A stretch of 64,000 nucleotides of DNA, taken from contig CAJMSE010000008.1 of assembly GCA_905216025.1 (NCBI GenBank), positions 65,550 to 129,549 of the forward strand. The letters are read 5' to 3'. Every line of letters starts with the position of its first letter. Positions within the stretch are counted from its first letter, which is position 1. The notes under the pieces were generated by a model, which was not told the origin of the DNA, ran no database searches, and was given only the letters and a program-made list of their open reading frames with translations. Positions 8,382 to 17,496 of this stretch are shown here, piece after piece. The position numbers were made by a program, and so were the translations under genes. The stretch is from an uncultured bacterium. GTDB taxonomy: Bacteria > Bacteroidota > Bacteroidia > Bacteroidales > Bacteroidaceae.

Positions 8382-8606
8382 ATGGAAAAGAAAGATTGCT
8401 CTAATCGACTACGTGTCGTTTTAGCTGAAAAAGAAATAACCAACCGATGGTTGGCGGAACAAATGGGCGTTACTGATATGACAGTTTCACGATGGAAAAC
8501 AAATAAGATTCAACCATCTATGATGCAATTCGTTGAGATTGCCAAATTGCTCAAAGTAGATATAAAAGACCTTATAGAGGCCGATTTTGATTACGAGATA
8601 GAATAA
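8382..8606 (+). CDS. XRE/Cro-type HTH regulator, probable controller of the operon (74 aa)
   Basis: A compact helix-turn-helix protein: NRWLAEQMGVTDMTVSRWKT is the canonical HTH pair, followed by IQPSMMQFVEIAKLLKVDIKDL. It is about the size of restriction-modification controller (C) proteins and stands first in the operon, one base before the methyltransferase start. By analogy it delays nuclease expression until host DNA is methylated, acting on the ATATTTATCA repeats in front of it. That role is an inference from position and size. Confidence 0.8.
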   Translation: MEKKDCSNRLRVVLAEKEITNRWLAEQMGVTDMTVSRWKTNKIQPSMMQFVEIAKLLKVDIKDLIEADFDYEIE

Positions 8607-8607
8607 A

Positions 8608-9912
8608 ATGGCAACAGTAAAAAAAGATATAACAGAAGTTTCTGAGAAGATTATCAAAGTAAAGAAACTTGTAAAAAAACGAGCTGAGCGACTCAAGGAA
8701 AAAGAGTTGTTACAGACACCTATATCAGAAGGTGTCTCTTGGAAGAATTTGAGATTTTCTCATCCTGAAAGGACAGTGCGCATAGGAACTGTTTTTAGTG
8801 GAATAGGAGCCATAGAACATGCTTTCCAAAGACTTGGATTAAAACATCAAATAATGTTTGCAGGCGATATTGAACCGAAATGCAAACAAAGTTACTTTGC
8901 GAATTATAATATTAATGAAGAAGATTGGTTTGATGACATCCGTAATTTTGATGCAAGGAAGTTTTTGCATCAAGTTGATTTTATCATTGGTGGAGCTCCA
9001 TGTCAAGCGTTTTCAATGGTAGGTCATAGATTGGGCTTTGAAGACGCGCGAGGTACCTTATTTTATGAATTTGCAAGAGTCGTAAAAGAAACTCAACCTA
9101 AAGTCTTTCTCTTTGAAAACGTCAGAGGGCTATTAAACCATGACAAAGGACGAACTTGGCAAATTATACATGACATCTTTGAAGAGTTGGGATATGATGT
9201 GAAATTTCATGTGCTGAATAGTTGTGATTATGGCATCCCTCAACATAGAGAGCGAGTGTACTGTCTTGGTTTTAGACAGAAAACTAAATTTGAATATCCT
9301 GCTCCAGTGTCTCTTGAATACAAGATGTATGATTTTTTGGAGGATTATATTGATACCAAATACTTTCTAAAAGAAAAAGGTGTCAAATTTGTGACCAGCC
9401 ATAAGAATCGAGATAAAAGTTACACTCAGATCAATGGTGATATACAATTGTGCCAAAAGCGTAATCAACAATTCAATTGGCATGGTGACTTTGTTTTTCA
9501 TCCGGATTCTGAATTAACACCAACAGATGAAGCGTTTGACGAGTTCGTTTTTGATGTAAAGGATGTAGAAGAAAAATATTATCTTTCAGATAAAGTTGCA
9601 AAATACGTGCTTGCTGGGGGGACAAAGAATTTTAAAACATCAACAAAAACAGATTTGGATATTGCTCGTCCTCTTTTGCAATCTATGCATAAAATGCACA
9701 GGGCTGGAGTTGATAATTACGTTACGCATAAGGGGCGGATTCGAAAACTTACGCCAAGGGAATGTTTGCGTTTGATGGGGTTTAAAGATTCCTTTAAAAT
9801 AGTCGTTTCTGATACTGCTATGTACCAACAAGCAGGTAATAGCATTGTTGTAGATGTGTTAATCGCAATATTAAAGCAAATGGATATAACTCAATATGGA
9901 ACAGATTTATAA
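8608..9912 (+). CDS. C5-cytosine DNA methyltransferase (434 aa)
   Basis: Transfers a methyl group from S-adenosylmethionine to carbon 5 of cytosine, protecting host DNA. Conserved motifs appear in order: motif I GTVFSGIGAIEHAF, motif IV GGAPCQAFSMVGHRLG with catalytic C132, motif VI ENVRGL, motif VIII QHRERVYC, then after the target-recognition region motif IX PRECLRLMGF and motif X QAGNSIVVDVL. About 50 basic residues precede motif I. The stop overlaps the start of the McrB-like gene by 17 bases. The LlaJI family usually has two methyltransferases; only one is seen here. The recognition sequence is unknown. Confidence 0.95.
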   Translation: MATVKKDITEVSEKIIKVKKLVKKRAERLKEKELLQTPISEGVSWKNLRFSHPERTVRIGTVFSGIGAIEHAFQRLGLKHQIMFAGDIEPKCKQSYFANYNINEEDWFDDIRNFDARKFLHQVDFIIGGAPCQAFSMVGHRLGFEDARGTLFYEFARVVKETQPKVFLFENVRGLLNHDKGRTWQIIHDIFEELGYDVKFHVLNSCDYGIPQHRERVYCLGFRQKTKFEYPAPVSLEYKMYDFLEDYIDTKYFLKEKGVKFVTSHKNRDKSYTQINGDIQLCQKRNQQFNWHGDFVFHPDSELTPTDEAFDEFVFDVKDVEEKYYLSDKVAKYVLAGGTKNFKTSTKTDLDIARPLLQSMHKMHRAGVDNYVTHKGRIRKLTPRECLRLMGFKDSFKIVVSDTAMYQQAGNSIVVDVLIAILKQMDITQYGTDL

Positions 9913-11878
9913 AAACAAAATGCAAGCGGCTGGTTATGACCAGCATGTCTGTGACATTTTCCTAAATTGGGAAAATGTTAAGGATGAATTGTTAGTTCCT
10001 GAACGGAAAAAAGGAAGCGGAAACGGAACAATTCACGTTTTTTTAGGGGCGGCGGATGCAGAGCTTCGCAAAGAATTCCCTCAATACTATGCATCAGTAC
10101 AAAATGAAACGGATGCTGCTGATGGTGCAATTGAGATTAAGCATTATTTTTTGACAAGTAATATAGTTAGTATGCTTGGCTATGTGTGCCAATATAATTA
10201 TGAACATAATTATGATATTACGCAGCAAGTCAAGGAAGTTTTGAGTTATATTTCACAGACGACAGAAGCAAATGGTTTGCTTAAAACAAAATCATTGCTT
10301 AAATTGTCAACAGGCGCATCTAAATTACGACCGTATTTTAAGCAATTTGAAAGTGATGGCGTATTTGCAAAAATTATCAGAAAAATCCTACTTCCAAATT
10401 CTGCTTATAAAATCTCATTGTATAAGAATAGTAATAATGAGTATGCTGCTTTTTGGCTGATTGGTTTTGATAATGTATCTGATTTTGAAGCTGATTCAAA
10501 TATAGAATATTTTGAACATTCAGACAATGTTGAGCAAACATTTCATCAAATCATATATTATGGTGCACCAGGTACAGGTAAATCCCATAAAATAAAGGCA
10601 CAACTTGAAGGTGTTTCTAAAGAAAATATATTCAGAACCACATTCCATCCAGACAGCGACTACTCAACCTTTGTCGGAGCATACAAACCAACAAGAGGAA
10701 AACGTCCGTTGTATGGTCTGTTCGGGAAAGATACCGTCAGAATGAAAGATGGAGAGGACTTATTTGAGGATATTATAACCTACAAATTCATTCCTCAGTC
10801 ATTCCTTAATGCTTATATTCGTGCGTATCAGACAGACGAGAATGTTTATCTGATCATTGAAGAAATCAATCGAGGTAACTGTGCCCAAATATTCGGTGAC
10901 TTGTTCCAGCTCCTTGACAGAGATGAAAACGGTGTATCAGAATATACAATCAAGGCTGATGCTGATTTGAAATCTTTCTTAAAAGAGGAACTTGGCGAAG
11001 ACAATATAGGCATAAAAGACGGAGAACTTTGTCTGCCTTCAAACCTCTATATCTATGCTACCATGAACACTTCCGACCAATCTTTATTCCCGATAGATAG
11101 CGCCTTCAAGAGACGTTGGGATTGGGAGTATGAACCTATCAAGTATAAAAACACTGATTGGAAAATTGTCATTGTTGATACAGAATATTCTTGGACTTCA
11201 TTCCAAAGAAAAGTCAATGACAAAATCTTGAGTGCAACCAATTCAGAAGATAAGATGTTAGGTGATTATTTCATAAATCCATCAGATGGAATAATTACCG
11301 ATAAAGTCTTGTTGAACAAGATATTGTTCTATCTGTGGAATGATGTCTGTAAGGATGGAGAGGGAGATATATTTAAAATTAGCGAAACAGAAGAAGTTTC
11401 ATTCTCTGAATTGTACGGTAATGGAGGTAAGCAGAAACTTATTTCCATGATGGATTATCTCAACATTTCCAAATTCGATAACAACGAAGATGATATTGAT
11501 GATGGCGATGACACCGAAATAGAAGCTGGCAACATGGGGAAAGATATGACTCGATATGCAATAAATGGTGTTGGTAAATACGCAAAGAAAAATTTAGCAG
11601 CCGAACTGGTAAAATTGTATATCACACAAAATCCCACTTTGTCCGCATCAGAAATAGTTGGGAACTGGAAGTCTTTAGGAAAATTTGTTTCTCATTTTGT
11701 GGAGACGCAGGAAGAATATAACACTCGAACAGATAAAGAGCCAAGAGTAAGAGTTCTTCTGTGCGGTAATGAAAATATTTATGTTTCTACTAATGGATGG
11801 GGAGGACAAGGTATTATGGATAGTTTAATAAGTGCAATTCCGGAGAGTTGGAATCTGAAAGTAGAAAAACTGCAATAA
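9896..11878 (+). CDS. McrB-like AAA+ motor subunit of restriction system (660 aa)
   Basis: NTP-driven motor expected to form a ring and work with the nuclease encoded next. The first 200 residues match no domain I can name and may read the DNA target. The AAA core has Walker A GAPGTGKS (residues 222-229), Walker B LIIEEINRGN (about 318-328), and the McrB hallmark MNTSDQS (389-395) followed by RRW. McrB proteins are GTP-specific; this one has MNTSDQS rather than the usual MNTxDRS. An acidic stretch (about 525-545) precedes the C-terminal domain. It overlaps the methyltransferase and lies 7 bases before the nuclease, the order typical of LlaJI-type systems. Confidence 0.88.
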   Translation: MEQIYKNKMQAAGYDQHVCDIFLNWENVKDELLVPERKKGSGNGTIHVFLGAADAELRKEFPQYYASVQNETDAADGAIEIKHYFLTSNIVSMLGYVCQYNYEHNYDITQQVKEVLSYISQTTEANGLLKTKSLLKLSTGASKLRPYFKQFESDGVFAKIIRKILLPNSAYKISLYKNSNNEYAAFWLIGFDNVSDFEADSNIEYFEHSDNVEQTFHQIIYYGAPGTGKSHKIKAQLEGVSKENIFRTTFHPDSDYSTFVGAYKPTRGKRPLYGLFGKDTVRMKDGEDLFEDIITYKFIPQSFLNAYIRAYQTDENVYLIIEEINRGNCAQIFGDLFQLLDRDENGVSEYTIKADADLKSFLKEELGEDNIGIKDGELCLPSNLYIYATMNTSDQSLFPIDSAFKRRWDWEYEPIKYKNTDWKIVIVDTEYSWTSFQRKVNDKILSATNSEDKMLGDYFINPSDGIITDKVLLNKILFYLWNDVCKDGEGDIFKISETEEVSFSELYGNGGKQKLISMMDYLNISKFDNNEDDIDDGDDTEIEAGNMGKDMTRYAINGVGKYAKKNLAAELVKLYITQNPTLSASEIVGNWKSLGKFVSHFVETQEEYNTRTDKEPRVRVLLCGNENIYVSTNGWGGQGIMDSLISAIPESWNLKVEKLQ

Positions 11879-11885
11879 TCTATCT

Positions 11886-14126
11886 ATGCTGCTGTTTATT
11901 GAAGGGTACCCATACAGTCTGAATGACATAGTCAAGAATAATTTGACAGTCAGAGATATACTCAGGGATGTCGTGTCTGTTCCTGTAAAGGAGGACAAAT
12001 ATTCTTTCGGGTATGTCGGGTATTGTTATAGCAAGACATCAAAAGATGTTGTATTCTTCTTGCCCAAAGTGGTATTGACAGGTGAGATAAACGAGGAGAG
12101 TGGGGATGATACGATATTCGGTGCTTCGCCACAGGAAATAATAGACTTTGAGTCCGAAAAGGTAAAGACTAAGTTTACGGAAGAAGGTTGCAAAGAATAC
12201 AAGGAATTCCTGTCCACACTTTCGATTTGGATATACCGGACGATAAGCGTATATAAACAATCTCACAACGACAATATACTTGAAAGCAAGGAATATCAGT
12301 CCGAAAGCAGAGGGCGAAAACAGAAACACAACACATTACTTGATGTGATAATAGCACTGAGAGATTTCAACAGAAATAATCAGGACTATTTTACCTTCGT
12401 GGCCAAGAACGTTCATTCTGGTTATAACAAAATCAATTGGAACAAGACTATAGCTTCGGCGCAAGCCATCATACATAATGGAAGCCCTATTTACATCGAG
12501 CCGGTAAACAGGAAGAAAATGGTGAATTTTGACGAGGAGCTGCTCGTCATATATTTCTCCATTTTGAATTACATCCGAGAGACACATGGTTTTTCTTTTG
12601 AAATCAATATCCAGTATCCTCTTATTAGCAGCGAGAAGTTGAAGAAGTCATATATAGGTAGGAATCTGGGATGCCGAAGACTGAAACAAATCAAGTACAA
12701 ATATTTCTCGGACAAAGCTCTTCGAATATGGGATTTGTGTTACGCTTTCTTTGACAGGGAGTATAAGATTGCGATGAACAGGCAGTCGGAGGACTATTTG
12801 TTGGCGAAAGATTTCGAACATATTTTTGAAGTCATGATTGACACCTTGGTAAGTGGCAATGACAAGCAAAATTTGCCGAAAGAACTGACGGAACAAAGAG
12901 ATGGCAAGTTGGTTGACCACATGTTTGTCGGTCAAGGACTTATCGAACAATCCGATTTACCGTCTGAGCTTACATACTATATAGGAGACAGCAAGTATTA
13001 CAAACGTTCCAAGAATGACAGGACGCAACTTGGAGACCAATCGATATACAAGCAATACACATACGCCAAAAATGTCATTCAGTGGAATATGAATCTGTTT
13101 TTGGACGGTGACGGTAACGGAGCGCATCCTCAGTTAAGGGATACATTGACTGAAGGATATAATCCCATCCCCAATTTCTTTATCAGTGCCCGAATTCCTA
13201 ACAAAAAGACCGGAAACAGTAAATTCCTTTCCTTTGATGATAAGGAGTTGAAAGCGCAGGATGGTGGAGTACAGTTGAACCGCCAATTTGAAAATCGCCT
13301 GTTTGACAGAGACACACTGCTGTTGTGCCACTATGATGTTAACTTCTTGTACATCGTATCGTTGTATGGTCGCAACAATAAGAGTGCGCAAGCGATATGG
13401 AGAGAGTATGTCCGCAAAGAATTCAGGAATAAGATTCAAAGCACTCTCAATCAACTCTACACATTCAGAACTCTGCAGCCACGTGATGGCATGGATTGCT
13501 ATCAGTTCATTCAGGATAATTTCCAACGACTAAACGGCAAATTGTATCGTCCGAAGAGTGATAGTAATTATCTGATTCTTGCTCTAATGAAGGATGAAGA
13601 TGCCAATATATGGAAGTCTCTCAAAATAAAATCTTCAACAATAAAAAGGGAAACGGCTCAAAGCAAAGAGCTTGTGGATGCTTTACAGACTCATTTCTAT
13701 GTCAGTGATCCATTTGAACTCGAAACGAAGTTTCATATTGATAGAATTGACAATGTCGGTACCCTTGATAAATTGCCTAAGCCAAAAATCAAGGATGTCT
13801 TAACAGGATTGGTCAGGAAAACAGACGCAGACTATCAGGCCTTTTATGACCACGTTGCGAAGACTTATATAATGGAAAAGATTCCATCTATCAATGTGAT
13901 GAACATCAGATATTTTTTGCCTATGGTTGGCGGAGACATTGACGGTTATTATAAAGTGGAGAAAGTTTATTTTGGCACAAAGAATGGCAAGCCATGTTTA
14001 AAATTAAACTTATCCTCTTTTATTTCATTGGGCAGCAATCGAACTTCCATATATCGCATAAAAATGCAGCCGGGAGAATTGATTTCCAATGATTTGATGG
14101 TGGAATTATACGAACAAAGAATTTAG
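11886..14126 (+). CDS. LlaJI/McrC-like restriction endonuclease subunit (746 aa)
   Basis: Predicted nuclease partner of the McrB-like motor. A PD-(D/E)xK-type site is visible as YYIGDSKYYK (D368-x-K370), preceded by LVDHMFVGQGLIEQ, which may supply the upstream acidic residue. The N-terminal third is helical and may bind the motor. The C-terminal third (after about residue 560) looks like an added module. Size and order (methyltransferase, McrB-like, this protein) fit the LlaJI family. It lies 7 bases after the motor gene and 26 bases before the YobI-type gene. Confidence 0.8.
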   Translation: MLLFIEGYPYSLNDIVKNNLTVRDILRDVVSVPVKEDKYSFGYVGYCYSKTSKDVVFFLPKVVLTGEINEESGDDTIFGASPQEIIDFESEKVKTKFTEEGCKEYKEFLSTLSIWIYRTISVYKQSHNDNILESKEYQSESRGRKQKHNTLLDVIIALRDFNRNNQDYFTFVAKNVHSGYNKINWNKTIASAQAIIHNGSPIYIEPVNRKKMVNFDEELLVIYFSILNYIRETHGFSFEINIQYPLISSEKLKKSYIGRNLGCRRLKQIKYKYFSDKALRIWDLCYAFFDREYKIAMNRQSEDYLLAKDFEHIFEVMIDTLVSGNDKQNLPKELTEQRDGKLVDHMFVGQGLIEQSDLPSELTYYIGDSKYYKRSKNDRTQLGDQSIYKQYTYAKNVIQWNMNLFLDGDGNGAHPQLRDTLTEGYNPIPNFFISARIPNKKTGNSKFLSFDDKELKAQDGGVQLNRQFENRLFDRDTLLLCHYDVNFLYIVSLYGRNNKSAQAIWREYVRKEFRNKIQSTLNQLYTFRTLQPRDGMDCYQFIQDNFQRLNGKLYRPKSDSNYLILALMKDEDANIWKSLKIKSSTIKRETAQSKELVDALQTHFYVSDPFELETKFHIDRIDNVGTLDKLPKPKIKDVLTGLVRKTDADYQAFYDHVAKTYIMEKIPSINVMNIRYFLPMVGGDIDGYYKVEKVYFGTKNGKPCLKLNLSSFISLGSNRTSIYRIKMQPGELISNDLMVELYEQRI

Positions 14127-14152
14127 TTAATACAGATTAAAAAAAGGCGGAT

Positions 14153-17100
14153 ATGGCAATTGACACACTACTTCCTAAGAAAATAGATAAATCAGAAGCA
14201 TCATATAAATCAGTTACTGAATTAGATGAAGCTTTGTCTATAGCGGAAAAAGAGCATATAAAAAACATTGCTCTAACGGGGCCTTTTGGCTCCGGAAAAA
14301 GCTCCGTGCTCATTACTCTCATGGAAGATTTTGCCAATGAATATAAGTTCCTGCCTATATCATTGGCAACTCTGCAAGCTAATGAGGAACAAATCGCTTC
14401 TGATGAAAAACAGGATACATCAGCCGAATTAACAGATGCAGAAAAAGAAAAGCGCATAGAAAATCTTAACCGCAAAATCGAATATAGTATTCTGCAACAA
14501 ATCATTTATAGAGAAGAAACGCGAACTGTACCAAATTCTCGTTTTAGAAAAATTGTACATTTATCGAATCGTGAACTGATAAGATATCCGCTTTGTTGTG
14601 TATTGACATTAGTCTGTTTTCTCATCTTATTTGAGCCGAATTTCGCAAGAGTGGACTCAATCTATGATTTCTTCAGTTGGGGTAGCATATGGAATACAAT
14701 TTTTGATTTAGCCGCTTCTGCTTGGCTTTTGTTTGTATTATATGTGATTGCCCGTTATGTCTTCAAATCATATAGCAATTCAAAACTGAATAAGTTAAAT
14801 TTGAAAGAGGGCGAAATTGAAATTATAGAAGATAACTCTATATTTAACAAACATCTTGACGAAATTCTGTATTTTTTCCAAGTAACGGATTATAATGTCG
14901 TAATTATTGAAGATTTGGACAGATTCGGGACACCGGGTATATTCTTGAAACTGCGAGAACTTAATCAGCTTATCAATGAATCCAAGATAGTTGGCCGACA
15001 TATCACTTTTATCTATGCTATTAAAGATGACATTTTTAAAGATGAAGAAAGAACAAAGTTTTTTGACTTTATTACAACGGTAATACCTGTAATCAATCCT
15101 TCGAACTCAAAGGACAAGCTCAAATCTGCACTTGAGGCAAAAGGATGCGGAAACGATGGTATTAGTGATGAGGATCTGTCTGAAATGGCATTTTTTATTC
15201 AGGATATGCGCATTCTGACCAACATTGTAAATGAATACAAACAATATCGTGATAAGTTGTGTGAGGCAAGTGATTTTCAGCTTAATAAGACGAAACTGTT
15301 GGGAATGATAGTTTATAAAAACTATTATCCCCAGGATTTTGCTTTGTTGCATCGAAGGGAGGGAAAAATTTATAAGTGTATCAGCAGTAAATCTAATTTT
15401 ATTCCCCTTGCTTTAAAGGCTATTGAGGAATCTGAAAATGCCCTGTCTACAAAAGAACAAATCTTCAAACAGGATGCAAATTTAAGTAAAACTGATTTGA
15501 GGAGGCTGTTTTTGTTTAAACTTTGGCATAAGTTGTCCAACAAACCTGTGTATATACTTGTTCATAATAATCGTTATTCTTTTGAACAAATTGCTAATAA
15601 TGAAGATTTGTTCGCTAAACTACTGAATGAAGGAAAGGTAACATACGAATATCGTTATTATTATAATAATACAACTATAGAATCGGAATCTGTTGACTTC
15701 AAACAAATAGACAAAGAGGTTAACTATTCTGAACGATTAAAGTTGTCGGAGAATGGTATTGCGTTTTTCCGTAATGAGTATAGACGTATCCAACAGGAAA
15801 AAAATAAAGCGAAATCTTTGAGATTAAAGGATCTAATAAAAAAATATAAGTTAGGAGAAACAGATGAATATAAGAGCCTCGGATTAACTCCGATGATGAA
15901 TGTGTTTGTTCGTAGAGGCTACCTTGACGAAGATTACTACGACTATATATCATATTTCTATGAAGGTATGGTTTCATTGGCAGATAGGGAACTTTTGTTA
16001 TCAATGAAAATTGAAGAAAGGCAACCTTATGAATACCATATAGATAAGATTGAGAATTTTGTCAAGGAATTGAAGGATTATATGTTTGAGAGTGATGCCA
16101 TTCTCAATATTGAATTACTGGATTATCTTGCCTCGCATAATGTTCAGAGTGAAAAATTTGAACATGTTATGATGCGACTGGAGCGAGATAAAGCACCGTT
16201 ACAATTTTTGTCCCAGTATTATTCGGAAGGCAAGCAACATAGTGTGGTCTTTAAGCACTTTATTGAATATACAAATTCATGGGAGAATCTAATAAATTGG
16301 ACAAATTATACAGAACGGGAAAATCTTATTGAAGCTTATCTGAAATTCTGTCCGGAATTATCTCAAAAGCAACAAAAATGGCTTAATGATAATTATAAGT
16401 TTTTGGTTGAACATAGTGAAGGTATCACGTTGGATAAATCGCTGATGTTGGTAAAGGTGAGCCGATTTGTTAGTTTATGCAATGGTTCTGAGGATTTGCT
16501 TGATTGTGTTATCGAGAACAATTGTTACGAAATTAATCTTGAGAATATATGTATTATTACGAGGCGGCTTCATTCCGAAGACAAGGCTTTATCTGTCGAG
16601 AATCTCAATTATACTCGTATAAAGGAGACAAATAATGATTCTTTCATTAGCCATATTGAAGACAATATATCTTCTACAATTCAATGCTTAAAGGATAAAT
16701 ATAAAGATGAAAGCTCTGAATCTTTGATGTTTCTCTTGAACAATGCGGATATAGATGCAGAAGTTAAAACTACATATTTAACAGGTCAACATAATCATAT
16801 AGATGATTTTGCAGGAATAGTTAATGAGGAGATGTATGCTATAGCTGTAAAATCCAAGATATTGTTGCCAACTTGGAATAATGTGTCATTCTATTATGAG
16901 CACAAAGAGGGAATTAGTGATGAGCTGATGTCATTTATTAATTACTATGTGACAGAGTTGTCTGATGAAATATGTTCGAATGATTTGAGTAATAAAAATG
17001 ATCTATATATATCTTTGTTTGGCAGCAAAATGTTGAACATAAATAATTATAGAAAGCTGTTAAAATCATTCACCGGACATTTCCCGGATATTGATAAGTT

Positions 17101-17464
17101 AAAGAATGTAGGGCAAGACAGACTGATGATTCTTGCAGAGAATGGACGGATTTTATTCAACGCAGATACACTCTCATCACTTCTTATAAATATCTCCCAA
17201 AATGAATCCTTAAAGTTGGAATTGGTTGTATATGGGATTTCTGCTGGGCTCAATGACTATAGTGTAATAACACATTTACTGACTTCTGTTGGAGGTGATT
17301 ATATCGAGGTGTGCAATCAGGATAAGAGAGCCAAATTGTCAGACAATTCCTTGAACAGACAATTGTTGGGAGCATTGCAAAAGGTTGGATATATCTCGTC
17401 CTATCAACTTGACAAAAATGATAAAGATAGATTAAAGGTATATCATAAGACGAAAAGGGACTAA
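14153..17464 (+). CDS. YobI-type membrane P-loop NTPase (1103 aa)
   Basis: A very large NTPase resembling the YobI family, whose function is not established. Walker A GPFGSGKS lies at about residues 43-50. Two membrane helices follow (CCVLTLVCFLILFEPNF near 150 and SAWLLFVLYVIARYVF near 190). Walker B is VVIIEDLDRF at about 250. The remaining 800 residues are helical and repeat-like. The layout, an N-terminal NTPase interrupted by a membrane hairpin, resembles STAND/KAP-type defence NTPases. It sits inside the defence operon with 26- and 32-base gaps, so a role as membrane-acting effector is plausible but inferred. Confidence 0.75.
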   Translation: MAIDTLLPKKIDKSEASYKSVTELDEALSIAEKEHIKNIALTGPFGSGKSSVLITLMEDFANEYKFLPISLATLQANEEQIASDEKQDTSAELTDAEKEKRIENLNRKIEYSILQQIIYREETRTVPNSRFRKIVHLSNRELIRYPLCCVLTLVCFLILFEPNFARVDSIYDFFSWGSIWNTIFDLAASAWLLFVLYVIARYVFKSYSNSKLNKLNLKEGEIEIIEDNSIFNKHLDEILYFFQVTDYNVVIIEDLDRFGTPGIFLKLRELNQLINESKIVGRHITFIYAIKDDIFKDEERTKFFDFITTVIPVINPSNSKDKLKSALEAKGCGNDGISDEDLSEMAFFIQDMRILTNIVNEYKQYRDKLCEASDFQLNKTKLLGMIVYKNYYPQDFALLHRREGKIYKCISSKSNFIPLALKAIEESENALSTKEQIFKQDANLSKTDLRRLFLFKLWHKLSNKPVYILVHNNRYSFEQIANNEDLFAKLLNEGKVTYEYRYYYNNTTIESESVDFKQIDKEVNYSERLKLSENGIAFFRNEYRRIQQEKNKAKSLRLKDLIKKYKLGETDEYKSLGLTPMMNVFVRRGYLDEDYYDYISYFYEGMVSLADRELLLSMKIEERQPYEYHIDKIENFVKELKDYMFESDAILNIELLDYLASHNVQSEKFEHVMMRLERDKAPLQFLSQYYSEGKQHSVVFKHFIEYTNSWENLINWTNYTERENLIEAYLKFCPELSQKQQKWLNDNYKFLVEHSEGITLDKSLMLVKVSRFVSLCNGSEDLLDCVIENNCYEINLENICIITRRLHSEDKALSVENLNYTRIKETNNDSFISHIEDNISSTIQCLKDKYKDESSESLMFLLNNADIDAEVKTTYLTGQHNHIDDFAGIVNEEMYAIAVKSKILLPTWNNVSFYYEHKEGISDELMSFINYYVTELSDEICSNDLSNKNDLYISLFGSKMLNINNYRKLLKSFTGHFPDIDKLKNVGQDRLMILAENGRILFNADTLSSLLINISQNESLKLELVVYGISAGLNDYSVITHLLTSVGGDYIEVCNQDKRAKLSDNSLNRQLLGALQKVGYISSYQLDKNDKDRLKVYHKTKRD

Positions 17465-17496
17465 TCATTATATTCTTTCAATCATAGATATTCGAT

